This document shows, one piece after another, positions 55,485-64,000 of a stretch of 64,000 bases of DNA (positions are counted from its first letter, which is position 1; each line of letters begins with the position of its first letter). The notes below the pieces were generated by a model, which searched no databases, was not told the DNA's origin, and saw nothing but the letters and a program-made list of their open reading frames with translations. The translations under genes were made by a program, and so were the position numbers. Source of the DNA: Boesenbergia rotunda (lineage: Eukaryota > Streptophyta > Magnoliopsida > Zingiberales > Zingiberaceae); contig JAGFNQ010000864.1 of NCBI GenBank assembly GCA_024364735.1, positions 78,608 to 142,607 of the forward strand, given 5' to 3'.

Positions 55485-57192
55485 AAGCTAATGTGGCATG
55501 CTAGACAATGTCATGTGGCAATCTTGCATGCAAGCAAAAGACAAGTGTGACCAATATCGGCTAATCCATGTGAGCATATCATTCCCTGACCGGTCCATTG
55601 CATGTAGTTGTGTTCGCACGGGAACGCATTAGGATTATACAATTTGGGCCCTTAATTCATCGCCTCCTATATTAGCGATTATAATGTCACTCTTCTGCTG
55701 TGAGACTAATAACCAACAATTTATATTTCTATTCATATTTTTCCAACACATAGATGATAGATGTCGGATGCCTTCAATATTTTATCTTTTTTCTTGTCCT
55801 CAAGAGAACAACCTAAAGTACTACACAAATCATCTTCGAATTGCTCCAAGCACCAGCTATTATCAGCTAATAGAAATATGTAGCCTTACAGCTGATTGTT
55901 TAAGAGCATGGAAACTATGTTTGAGATTACTTGTCAGATCCACATGAATATTAGTTATTAGATATAATTTTTCTTGGATATATCACTTTACTTGTTCCAT
56001 CAAGTTGTTCTGCAACCCTTTAGTTGTCACTTAAATGAATGCAAGGTTCCAGAAAAATGAAAAACATAGTAGTTTGAAGGATCCATATTATGTTTTTCTT
56101 ATAATATAATTCAGCACTATTAATTGATGGATCATAAATTTATTCCTAATTCCATTGCCAAACTTTTGCATTGCCTTTTGTTGTTCATTTTTACATGCAC
56201 GAATTGCAAGTGTTTTGCAATACCTACATGTAAAGAAACTATTTTAAAGAAACTATTTGAAAGTAGGCTCCGACATCTTCTACTTGAGAGCACTTGCCTT
56301 CCACTCGGAGTCAACACTTAGATTCAGCTACTCGACACTTGACAGACAATCGGCGACACGACTCGACACTCGGATTCGACAATTCAACACTCGATAATCG
56401 GTGACTCAAATCAGTATTCAGAGTCGATACTTAACAGTTGGCGACTCGGTAATCGGTGATTTGAGTGGGCACTAGGGAGTTGGCGACTTGGTAGTCGACA
56501 CTCGACACTCAACAGTCAGTAGTTGGGCATACAAGGCATCCTAATTTTCTAACCATCCCAGACAACTCTTTCTTCCTTGCTTGGCATCCTGAGATTATCA
56601 GTTCAGGTCAACTCAAGAGATAAGTCTAATTTTAATTTTGTAAATTCAGAATATTTCTCTTCTATCTCTAGCAAGATTGTCCAACAAGCACAAATCTCCA
56701 TGATTGCAGATATGATTCACAAGATAATTGATACAGAGGATTTATGAATCCTTCACGTAGGATTAGATAGTCAAGCATTTAGTTGGCGGGCGGTCAAAGC
56801 TTGATTGGGTCGATGCCTCGATTGGGTCGATGCGAATATGACTATGGATAGCTGATCAAACTCGATAGACTCTCATAGATGGTGACTCCCTGTACTAAAG
56901 TTATTTCAAGATTAAGAGACCTGTTACTGATTAGATTCTTGTGACCCCAACATCCTAGTTTCACCTTCCTTAGTAGGCCCCGATCTCAGTGGATGGTCGG
57001 TGTTAATAGATCTCTAAGCATTATGTTCCCTTTGAATCAAAGCCCCACTCTGCCAGCATAAAATTGCTTTGCCTATTGCATTCTCTTGATTTGGGGAGTC
57101 TTGTTTCCTATGATTCCATTACCCAATTGACATGGTACTATCATACTCTGTCTGGATTCTTTTGACTATATGGGCTTAGCTATCCTCAAATC
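55485..57192. other. Unassigned DNA between Cop-E and Cop-F
   Basis: No recognisable gene or element. The short frames at 55684-55947 and 56124-56321 have no motif. It includes a degenerate short-unit repeat at about 56325-56530. Bases 40048-40066 join directly to 55485 if Cop-E is removed. Confidence 0.5.
56325..56530. repeat. Degenerate short tandem repeat (gacactcgg/ggcgactcgg)
   Basis: About 200 bp of imperfect 9-12 bp units: ctcgacactt, cggcgacacg, actcgacactcgg, ggcgactcggtaatcgg, tagtcgacactcgacactca. The unit order is irregular. Confidence 0.65.
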
Positions 57193-57632
57193 TGTTAGCG
57201 TTACGGGAAGTTACGGAAGAGGAAGAAACGCTTCCTCCTCTTCAGCTTCCAACGTTTAAAACATTCAAAGCCTTCATAAACCTCCATTGATGGAGGTATT
57301 GATTAAGGTAGAGGAAGAGACATCTTCCTCCTATATAAGCTGCGTCCAAATGCTATCCAAAGGGACGCGATCAGAGACGCGAGCAGACGAAGGAGCATTC
57401 CATCGAGAGAGGGATTTGGTTTGTGGCTAATTGAGATCGGTCTTCGGTGACGTTCTCGTGACAGCAAGCATAAGAAGAAAGCAGAGAAGAAGGAGTCCTC
57501 GGTGACATTCTCGTGACAGCAAGGAGAAGAAGAAGAGAAGCAGGAGATCCGATCACTGTAAGTTTTTGTATTTCGCAATCTAATAGAATTGTGTTCGTTT
57601 CATTAAAATGTACTCATGCTCGAGATCTAACA
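57193..57632 (+). repeat. Cop-F 5' LTR (440 bp)
   Basis: TGTTAGCGTTACGGG to CGAGATCTAACA (terminal TGTTAG/CTAACA). TATATAAG at 57332-57339. A donor-like ACTGTAAGTTTTTG lies at 57555-57568. The frames on both strands in 57303-57764 are LTR sequence. Confidence 0.85.
57332..57339 (+). promoter_or_regulatory. TATA box of the Cop-F LTR promoter
   Basis: TATATAAG in cctcctatataagctgcg; transcription would start about 30 bases further on, leaving roughly 200 bases of exon before the candidate donor at 57558. Confidence 0.65.
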
Positions 57633-57633
57633 G

Positions 57634-57645
57634 TGGTATCAGAGC
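57634..57645 (+). other. Primer binding site of Cop-F
   Basis: TGGTATCAGAGC, one base after the LTR; initiator Met-tRNA type. Confidence 0.9.
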
Positions 57646-57757
57646 ACTTAGATTCTAAGAGCATGAAAAACAATCATCGATTCTTCTCTTCTGTTCATTG
57701 CGCTGGTAATGGCGAAAAGAAAAGTTTCGTTGCCGTGAAGAAGAAGAAGATCAGGCA

Positions 57758-57893
57758 GGCCTGATCGGTCACAGAGACCGATTTGGCTGTGGTCTGATTG
57801 GTCTAGTATCTTCCGGACTGATCAGAATCTGGCCTGATCGATCACTGGTCCGATCAGGCCACTGCCTGATCGGACCAGTGACCGATCAGGCAG
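57758..57893. repeat. GATC-type inverted repeats in the Cop-F leader
   Basis: Overlapping arms of CCTGATCGG/CCGATCAGG pair within 130 bp (for example ctgatcggtcacagagaccg and gcctgatcggaccagtgacc). Same type as the cluster at 10734-10822. Confidence 0.7.
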
Positions 57894-57944
57894 GGGGAGA
57901 AGTTTTAATTAAAAGAAATTTTTTTGATTAAAACCAGCAAAAGA

Positions 57945-58012
57945 ATGGTTGAGAGGGGATTTGAACCGCTAACCTTGCTGTTGAAAGGAAAGAGCTCAAC
58001 CAGAAGCTTTGA
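57945..58012 (-). other. tRNA-like or SINE-like block in the Cop-F leader
   Basis: The minus strand has a full match to the pol III B box, GGTTCAAATCC (plus 57957-57967), and upstream of it a tctggttgagctc stretch in A-box position. No cloverleaf is evident. Confidence 0.4.
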
Positions 58013-58323
58013 TCAATTGTTTGTTTAATTTTTGGTTCAATTAATTTAAATTAGACTCGAGTTTAATTTAAAGAGATCAAGTTGGTCTAACCGTTTTGGT
58101 TCAAACCATTAGTTGGTTTAACCAAACCAGTTTGATCAAATAATCTGAACTAAACAGACTGATTTGATCACTAAGTTGAACCTCAAATTTAAATAGGCTT
58201 AATTGTAGCTACAAACAAAAAGGAAACTGATATGTCTTTATCTATTTGTGTTGTGAATTGAATTGAACCAGTTTTGTTACTGGTTTGTCGGTTTTGTACT
58301 AACATTATGTATTTCAATTCCAG

Positions 58324-59094
58324 ATGCCGAGATTTATTACCACAATGACTCATCGAGATGTGCGACGGAATCATTTGAGGGAACAGATAGAGGAGATTGA
58401 CTACCTCCCGCATCTAGGCATCCAAGGGCATATGGGAAGGCTTGATCGTCTATTTTGGAAACTCGAACAGGAAGAGTTTCCAGTTCTAGATAACTACCGG
58501 ATCGGGGCATTGATTAGTTCATTGCCGAGGCGTGCTAAAGTAGCTGCAAGATGTATCTGGGGATTCTACGAAGGATGTATCTCATATACCGAGTTGTGTA
58601 GAGAACTACTTCGCCAGAATTTTTCAGAAGAGGATCTGGAAGATTCTGAGGACGATCTGGAAGAGGATCTGGAAGATTCTGAGGACGATCTAGAAGAGGA
58701 TCCTGAAGAATTTGAAGAGGATCCAGAGATGGATCTGATTGTAGAATTCAAGGGGGATCCTGAGGAAATAGAGTGGGATCCAATTGTGGATTCTGAGGAG
58801 GACCCAGAGGAAGATCCCGAAATGTTTGAGGACGATCCCGAAATGTTCAAGGACGATCCCAAAATGTTCGAGGAAGATCTTGAAATACCTGGGGAAAATC
58901 CTGAAATATTTGAGGAAGATCTTGATATTGAAATGATCGAGGAAGATCTTGAAATATTTGAGGAAGATCCGATAGAATCTGTGGAAGATCCTAAGCCTGA
59001 TCAGACTGGCCGATTAGAGATGAACGAGAGAGTGATAGCCACTGCCATAATATTTTTTATTATGGGAATGATGTCAACTTATCTAGTTCATTAA
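58324..59094 (+). CDS. Cop-F ORF1: accessory protein with Gag-like N-terminus, acidic repeats and C-terminal membrane anchor (256 aa)
   Basis: Complete frame, ATG directly after an acceptor-like CAG, stop TAA at 59092-59094. Residues 1-30 are basic. Residues 30-96 form a helical region (MGRLDRLFWKLEQEEFPVLD, ALISSLPRRAKVAA, YTELCRELL) whose layout resembles the C-terminal half of copia capsids: helix, D-x-x, SLP turn, helix. Residues 101-222 are almost only E, D, P and hydrophobics in repeats of EDDPEMF/EEDLEIF type. Residues 237-255 (VIATAIIFFIMGMMSTYLV) form one membrane segment at the very end, as in tail-anchored proteins. There is no signal peptide. Such an ORF between PBS and gag is not part of the usual copia plan. 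Function unknown; the capsid resemblance is an inference from pattern only. It is open although pol of the same element has several stops. Confidence 0.75.
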   Translation: MPRFITTMTHRDVRRNHLREQIEEIDYLPHLGIQGHMGRLDRLFWKLEQEEFPVLDNYRIGALISSLPRRAKVAARCIWGFYEGCISYTELCRELLRQNFSEEDLEDSEDDLEEDLEDSEDDLEEDPEEFEEDPEMDLIVEFKGDPEEIEWDPIVDSEEDPEEDPEMFEDDPEMFKDDPKMFEEDLEIPGENPEIFEEDLDIEMIEEDLEIFEEDPIESVEDPKPDQTGRLEMNERVIATAIIFFIMGMMSTYLVH

Positions 59095-59453
59095 ATTCTG
59101 TTTGTTGTACCAACTGATTAAGCCTGGTATAACTGATTAAGCCTATTAAATAAAGTTATGTTATGTGTTAACTGACTTGTCAATGATTAGTTCATTATAT
59201 GATTAGTTCATATTCAATGATTAGTTCATTTATATGATTAGTTCATATTTAAGACAAATGATTAATTCGTTTAATGGGATGTATGTAATATAATTGATCA
59301 ATGTTAATTAGATTGGATTATACGAATGATGAGTGGAAACGTAGTTATCACTTGATTTCGTAAAACAAGTCAAGTTTACATTGAGTCAATCAAAAATTAT
59401 GTACATATGATATACACTGAATTAATGAATAATATGTTTATTTATGATAGATC

Positions 59454-60212
59454 ATGGCAACTAAGAACATCATAGCTGAACTGAACAAGGGAGAGAAATT
59501 GTATGGGGACAACTATAAAATATGGCATCTCAAGATACAATATATTCTTGAGGAACAAGAAGTTCTGGAGGCTGTAAATCATTTCATGGTTGAACCTGCT
59601 GTTGGTTCAACTGCACACTACAGATTGGATCTTGATGCCTATAGGGCATGGAAGAAAAAGGACTCCACTGCAAAGGGGATATTGATTAGTTCAATGGTAG
59701 ATGACCTGGTATTTGAGTATGAGCCACTACCATCAGCTCATGCTGTCTGGGTTGCCCTGAAAGAGAAATACAGCGGAGTTAGTATTAGCAAGCTTCGTCA
59801 ACTGACAATCAAGTTTGACAGTTGTAAAAAGCGCCCGAATGTGACGATGACCCAACATCTGAGAGAAATGGGTAATATGATTCGGGAGCTTAAGACTGCT
59901 GGTCATGAGTTGACCGACGAACAACAGGTTCAAGCAGTTATTCGTTCCCTTCCTGATTCTTGGGAAACAATGAAGCAGAACCTTACTCACAGTGAGAGTA
60001 TCAGGACTTTCATTGATGTCTCACGCCATATTGAACTGGAGGCGGAGAGAATAGAATCCGCAAGGATTTCTGAGCAAGCTTTTGCAGCTGAAGGTTCTGG
60101 ATCCAAGAATAAGAAAAAATGGTTTAAGAAAGGGAAGGGTAAGAGAAAAGAAGCTGGTGCTACTACTGTGCAAGACCCAATCAAGAAGAAAGGAAAGAAA
60201 CCTAAAGGCTAG
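59454..60212 (+). CDS. Cop-F gag (capsid), ends at a TAG before the zinc knuckle
   Basis: 252 residues from the ATG at 59454. It has the copia capsid start (LNKGEKLYGDNYKIWHLKI), LDLDAYRAWKKKDSTAKGILI, VWVALKEKYSGVSISKLRQL, the core MTQHLREMGNMIREL...VIRSLPDSWETMKQNL, and a basic Lys-rich end (KKKWFKKGKGKRKE). It stops at TAG 60210-60212, but the same frame goes on at once into the knuckle CYNCGKKGHFAREC (60219-60260). The stop thus removes the nucleocapsid from the primary product. Gag forms the particle that packages element RNA. The ATG lies four bases after a possible splice acceptor. Confidence 0.88.
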   Translation: MATKNIIAELNKGEKLYGDNYKIWHLKIQYILEEQEVLEAVNHFMVEPAVGSTAHYRLDLDAYRAWKKKDSTAKGILISSMVDDLVFEYEPLPSAHAVWVALKEKYSGVSISKLRQLTIKFDSCKKRPNVTMTQHLREMGNMIRELKTAGHELTDEQQVQAVIRSLPDSWETMKQNLTHSESIRTFIDVSRHIELEAERIESARISEQAFAAEGSGSKNKKKWFKKGKGKRKEAGATTVQDPIKKKGKKPKG

Positions 60213-61583
60213 CTAACTTGCTACAACTGTGGCAAGAAGGGTCATTTTGCTCGGGAGTGTACTGAGCCGAAAAAGGTAAATCCATGTTTGTCTTCTTTTC
60301 ATGAGCTTTATGTTGCTAGTTCGGTGTTGTTAGCTAATTCTTATCCTTTGTGGATTATAGATTCAGGAGCAACGAACCATGTAGCTCGTGATCGAGCTAC
60401 ATACGTGGAGTACTGTCGTGTACCAAATGGCAATAAGTGGATTTATGTGGGAAACAATGCAAGAATTGAAGTCAAAGGAATTGGCACTTGCAAACTCAAC
60501 CTTCGTGGTGGGCGTACATTGTTTCTGCATGATGTCCTGTATGCTCCTGAGATTCGACGGAATCTGGTTTCTGTGAATTGTCTTCTTGAATTGGGTTATT
60601 GTATGAATTTTTACAGTCGTCGTGTAGAACTTAAAATTGACTCTGTGTTAATTGGATATGGTTTTATATCAAACGGTTTCATGGTTCTTGATGTAGAACT
60701 AGATGTTAATTGTGGAAATAATAGTTGTTTTTCAAACATTGCTCTTACTAGTGATGCTGATGTTAATGATAAAGTTTGGCATGCTAGATTGGGACATATA
60801 GGACAAGAAAGAATGAATAGATTAGCGAAAGAGGGTCTGCTCGGCACTCGTGCTAAAGTTGACTTGTCTATATGTGAGCATTGTCTTGCTAGAAAAGCAA
60901 CTAGGAAACCGTTTGGTAAGGCTATTAGGGCTGATTCACCATTGCAATTGATTCATTCGGATATTTGTGGTTCGATGAACATGAAGGCTAGAAATGGTAG
61001 TTCATATTTCATTACATTTATTGATGATTTCACGCGTTTTGGTCATGTGTATTTGATTTCTCATAAATCTGAAGCATTAGATTGCTTTAATCATTATTTG
61101 AACGAAGTTGAGAATTAATTGGAACGTAAGGTTAAAACCTTACGCACTGACCGTGGAGGTGAATACTTGTATGATCAGTTCAAGACAATATGTAATGAGA
61201 AAGGAATTATTAGACAGTTAACTATCCCTGGAACTCTACAGCAAAATGGAGTTGCTGAAAGAAGAAATCGAACTCTTCTTGAAATGGTTAGCTCGATGAT
61301 GGCTCAAGCTAATTTGCCTATTTCCTATTGGGGAGATGCATTGTTGGCTGCAACCTACATACTTAATCGGGTGCCTTCTAAATCTGTTCCATCTACTCCA
61401 TATGAACTTTGGACAGGCAGAAAACTAGATTTGAGTAATCTAAGACCGTGGGGGTCAGCTGCTTATATTCATGACATGACTCACAAATATAGAAAATTAG
61501 GACCCAGAGGTAAGAAGTGTATTTTTGTAAGATATTCTGATACCTCTAAGGGTTATGTCTTTATTGGTGAGCAACAAGATTGA
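60213..61583 (+). pseudogene. Cop-F nucleocapsid-protease-integrase, one internal stop
   Basis: In the same frame as gag: the knuckle CYNCGKKGHFAREC, the protease with WIIDSGATNHV (D-S-G-A active site) and YAPEIRRNLVSV, the integrase zinc site (HARLGHIGQERM...CEHCLARKATRK), then the core with catalytic Asp in LIHSDICGS and FIDDFTRFGHVYLI. TAA at 61116-61118 (probably CAA) interrupts the core. The frame continues KTLRTDRGGEYLYDQF, GVAERRNRTLLEMV (catalytic Glu region), TYILNRVPSKSV, CIFVRYSDTSKGY, and stops at TGA 61581-61583 (probably CGA). Both stops fit C-to-T change. Confidence 0.85.
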
Positions 61584-62556
61584 ACCATCTCTGAAATTGA
61601 GTCAAGAGATGTTACTTTTCTCGAAACTGAGTTCCCAACAAGAGGTGAAGTTGATAAGTCAACTCCTCTATTTGCAATAGAGGAGGAGGATACTGTTCCT
61701 CCATTAACAAATCAGGAATCTCAAGGAATACCTGAATCTAGTCAACCTAGTGGGAGTAAATTGCCTATAAGTGAATTAGTTTCTCACAGTCAAACCTGCG
61801 AAAAAGTAATCGTAAGATTATTCCTCGGAGAAGGTTTGACATTGAAAATGAGGCATTAATGATTCTCCCAGTTGACGATGAAGAACCTCGAACGGTTGAG
61901 GAAGCATTGAGATGCTCAGTTAGAGAAAAATAGAGAATTGCAATGGATGAAGAAATGGAGTCTATGAGAAAGAATCAGGTTTGGGATTTAGTCGATCTTC
62001 CTCCAGGCCGAAGGGCTATTGGGAATAAATGGATTCTCAAAATCAGAGGAAGGCAGATGGATTGATTAATAAATACAAAGCTCGTCTGGTTGCAAAAGGA
62101 TATACCCAAATGGAGGGTATTGATTTTGAAGAGACATTTTCCCCTGTTGTGAAGTTTGTGTCAATACGTGTCATTTTAGCTATAGTAGCACATTATGACT
62201 TAGAATTACATCAGATGGATGTAAAAATGGCTTTCCTTAATGGTAATCTTGACGAGGAAATCTATATGGCACAACCAGAAGGTTATATTGCTGATGGCCA
62301 AGAGGAAAAAGTATGTAGACTTAAAAAGTCTATATATGGGCTAAAGCAAGCGTCGAGACAATGGAACATAAGATTCAATGAAGTCATCTTATCTTATGAT
62401 TTCGAAATGATCAATGAGGATCATTGTGTTTACCTAAGAAAGGATAAAGGAAAGTTGGTCATTTTATCATTATATGTTGATGATATGCTGATAGCTGGAA
62501 GTGACTTAAAAGTTGTGATTGATGTCAAGTCTTGGCTTTCATCACAATTGACATAA
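61584..62556 (+). pseudogene. Cop-F integrase C-terminus and reverse transcriptase
   Basis: After TGA 61581-61583 the linker (acidic, with SQPSGSK) leads into RT (MDEEMESMRKNQVWDLVDLP). The linker is frame-shifted near 61800 and carries a TAG at about 61931-61933, probably a TGG in EKWRIAM. The long frame from 62029 holds KARLVAKGYTQMEGIDFEET, QMDVKMAFLNGNLDEEIYM, the intact catalytic LYVDDMLIAG (about 62473-62502), and ends in WLSSQLT*. The catalytic residues are intact; only the flanks are broken. Confidence 0.85.
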
Positions 62557-63445
62557 TTGACATGGGAGAAGCTGAGTATATCTTGGGAGTACGGATCATT
62601 CGTGATCGATCAAAAAGACTTTTGGGTCTGTCCCAAGAAGCTTATATTACTAAGATACTACAACACTTCAATATGTTTAATTGCAACGTTGAACAAACAC
62701 CTACAGCGAAAGGTGTTGTTTTGAGCAAAAGTATGTCTCCCAAGACTCCTGAAGAGATAGCCGAGATGAAGAAAAGATCATATGCTAATGCCATTGGTAG
62801 TTTGATGTACACTATGTTGTGTACTCGCCCTGATATAAGCTATGCTGTTGGCTTAGTTAGTCGTTTCCAGTCAAACCCAGGATCGAGACACTGGAAAGCG
62901 GTAAAAAGGATATTCAGATATCTAAAGGGACGGCAGATTATTGTCTTTGCTTCCAAGGATCAAAACTGAGCTTGAAGGGCTACGCAGATGCAGATTGGGC
63001 AGGGGACCTTGACGACAGAAAATCCACATCTGGCTATATTTTTTTTGCTGAATGGATGTGTCATTTCATGGAACAGCAAGAAACAGGCTTGTGTAGCACT
63101 GTCGACAATGGAGGCTGAGTATGTGGCTTGTGCAGCGGCTGTACAAGAAGCTGTCTGGTTGAGAAGGTTCCTAAAGCATCTGAAAATTGTTGAGGACAGT
63201 GGGAGCCCTGTTACAGTGTGTTGTGACAATCAAGCTGCTATAGCTTTTTCCAAGGATCCTAATATCACAGCAAAGGCAAGCATATAGAAATTAAATATAA
63301 TTTTGTAAGGGATATTGTTGATAAGAAAAAGATAATTCTTGAATACATCCCTACCCGAGCAATGCTTGCAGATCCTTTTACTAAGCCGTTGACTAAAGAG
63401 TCATTTCATGAGCATGTGAAGTCTTTGGGACTACGTAAAATGTAA
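62557..63445 (+). pseudogene. Cop-F RT end and RNase H
   Basis: A frameshift near 62555 passes to the frame with DMGEAEYILGVRIIRDRSKR, YANAIGSLMYTMLCTRPDISYA and KAVKRIFRYLKG. A second shift near 62965 leads to RNase H (GYADADWAGDLDDRKSTSGY, WNSKKQACVALSTMEAEYVA, VTVCCDNQAAIA). A one-base loss near 63275 precedes HIEIKYNFVRDIV and the end PFTKPL..SFHEHVKSLGLRKM with TAA at 63443-63445. The RNase H acidic residues are present. Confidence 0.85.
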
Positions 63446-64000
63446 AACATTGTAAATGTATTTGTTACATTTATATAAATAAAATGTTATGATCTATTTC
63501 AGTGTAAATGTATTTGTTACATTTGGAAAAAGTCTCGATGAGCATGTTGGCAGGCTGAGATTGGTCCACTCATATGGACAATCGTCTCTATTTGTTGAGT
63601 ATAAATAGAGGTAAGACCATTACTTATGAGACAACTTATGTAGTTGTGAATAGAGACATACTCATAAGTTGAGGTCGCCTTGATTTTGGTATCAAGATGA
63701 GATCATTTATGTAATGATCGAAGTAAATGCACCCACCATTTACTAAACCTGTTTAAAAGCCAGATTGGAATTCATAAGTTGAATTCGGATTAGACGTTAG
63801 GTATGTCTAGATCAAAATCTGTACGATGTTAAATATTTGAGAAAAACATGCGCTCTTTTTGTAAAGAGAAAAACATCGTAGCATGTGACTCATACCACAT
63901 GTGATATAGCGACAATAAGGGTAGTAGGAGAATGAATCTCTGCTTCTCTACTATGTGAGACCCTTGAGATTATCAGTTAATCTCAATCTTACCCTAAGTG
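63446..64000 (+). other. Cop-F 3' non-coding part
   Basis: No gene and no LTR start. A 22-bp sequence (tgtaaatgtattt...acattt) is present at 63451-63472 and 63503-63524, each with a small hairpin AAATG/CATTT. Further inverted pieces (cttatgagacaacttatg, catactcataagttg) lie at 63620-63675. Confidence 0.6.

Larger units (their letters stand above)
57558..58323 (+). other. Candidate intron in the Cop-F leader, ending at the ORF1 start
   Basis: Donor GTAAGT at 57558 (inside the LTR), a perfect TACTAAC branch site at 58297-58303, and acceptor atttcaattccag ending at 58323. The ATG of ORF1 is the next base. Removing it would delete the PBS and leader hairpins, giving an mRNA rather than a genome. 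A second acceptor-like tttatgatag at 59441-59450, four bases before the gag ATG, could pair with the same donor. Confidence 0.55.
57193..64000 (+). mobile_element. Cop-F: Ty1/copia element with an extra ORF before gag (3' end outside)
   Basis: 5' LTR 57193-57632, Met-tRNA PBS, a leader with hairpins and a tRNA-like block, accessory ORF1 (58324-59094), gag (59454-60212), then protease, integrase, RT and RNase H to 63445 in the + orientation. No 3' LTR appears by 64000. It has only about four nonsense changes and two or three frameshifts, so it looks younger than the other copia elements here. Confidence 0.9.

Noticed and set aside
58566..58862. 98-codon Ser/Gly-rich minus-strand frame
   Set aside because: It is the antisense shadow of the acidic repeats of Cop-F ORF1.
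63542..63560. tgttggcaggctgag as the start of the Cop-F 3' LTR
   Set aside because: It does not match the 5' LTR start TGTTAGCGTTACGGG, and the following sequence is unrelated to 57193-57632.

Overview
The window is nuclear DNA of a flowering plant and consists almost entirely of nested transposable elements. No free-standing host gene, rRNA, canonical tRNA or CRISPR array was found. The plant assignment rests on Ty1/copia elements primed by initiator Met-tRNA (PBS TGGTATCAGAGC), a Ty3/gypsy gag-protease-RT remnant, two CACTA (En/Spm) transposons, plant-type introns, and captured exons of a plant-type HMG-CoA synthase. The species cannot be read from the sequence. Names used here: CACTA-A, CACTA-B; Cop-A to Cop-F (copia); Lt-1, Lt-2, Lt-solo (one copia-like LTR family); Gyp-A; TRG-1 (gag-only LTR element).

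Left part (1-17.8 kb). CACTA-A (1-6096, 5' end outside the window) carries the DUF4216 tail of a TNPD/TNP2-type transposase, an intact seven-exon TNPA-like gene (Transposase_24 family) and a palindromic GC-rich subterminal array. It ends inside a gypsy-like LTR fragment (6097-6715), which abuts a decayed minus-strand copia gag-pol (Cop-A, 6716-10254). About 3 kb of non-coding, repeat-derived DNA follows, then a copia LTR with PBS (Cop-B, 13276-14942) and a gag pseudogene with its LTR (Lt-1, 14943-17796).

Middle part (17.8-40 kb). A minus-strand gypsy remnant (Gyp-A) is split by a complete gag-only element, TRG-1 (18641-24413, TSD cttaa). Cop-C (from 24911) abuts Gyp-A. Its 5' LTR holds Cop-D (26376-34663, TSD cataa), whose gag holds Lt-solo (29614-30908, TSD ttctg). 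The Cop-C integrase is cut at 37377 by Lt-2.

Right part (40-64 kb). Cop-E (40067-55479, TSD gtagc) is full length but dead. Its 3' LTR contains CACTA-B (48203-55344, TSD att), a Pack-type CACTA carrying six correctly phased exons of the C-terminal half of HMG-CoA synthase. After about 1.7 kb of unassigned DNA, Cop-F (57193 to beyond the end) is a fairly young copia element with an extra ORF before gag. That ORF encodes a Gag-like N-terminal half, an acidic repeat region and a C-terminal membrane anchor, and it starts directly behind a good splice acceptor.

The most interesting items are the Cop-F accessory ORF and its splice signals, the HMG-CoA synthase capture, the alternating self-complementary hairpin array in TRG-1, and the palindromic subterminal arrays of the two CACTA elements.
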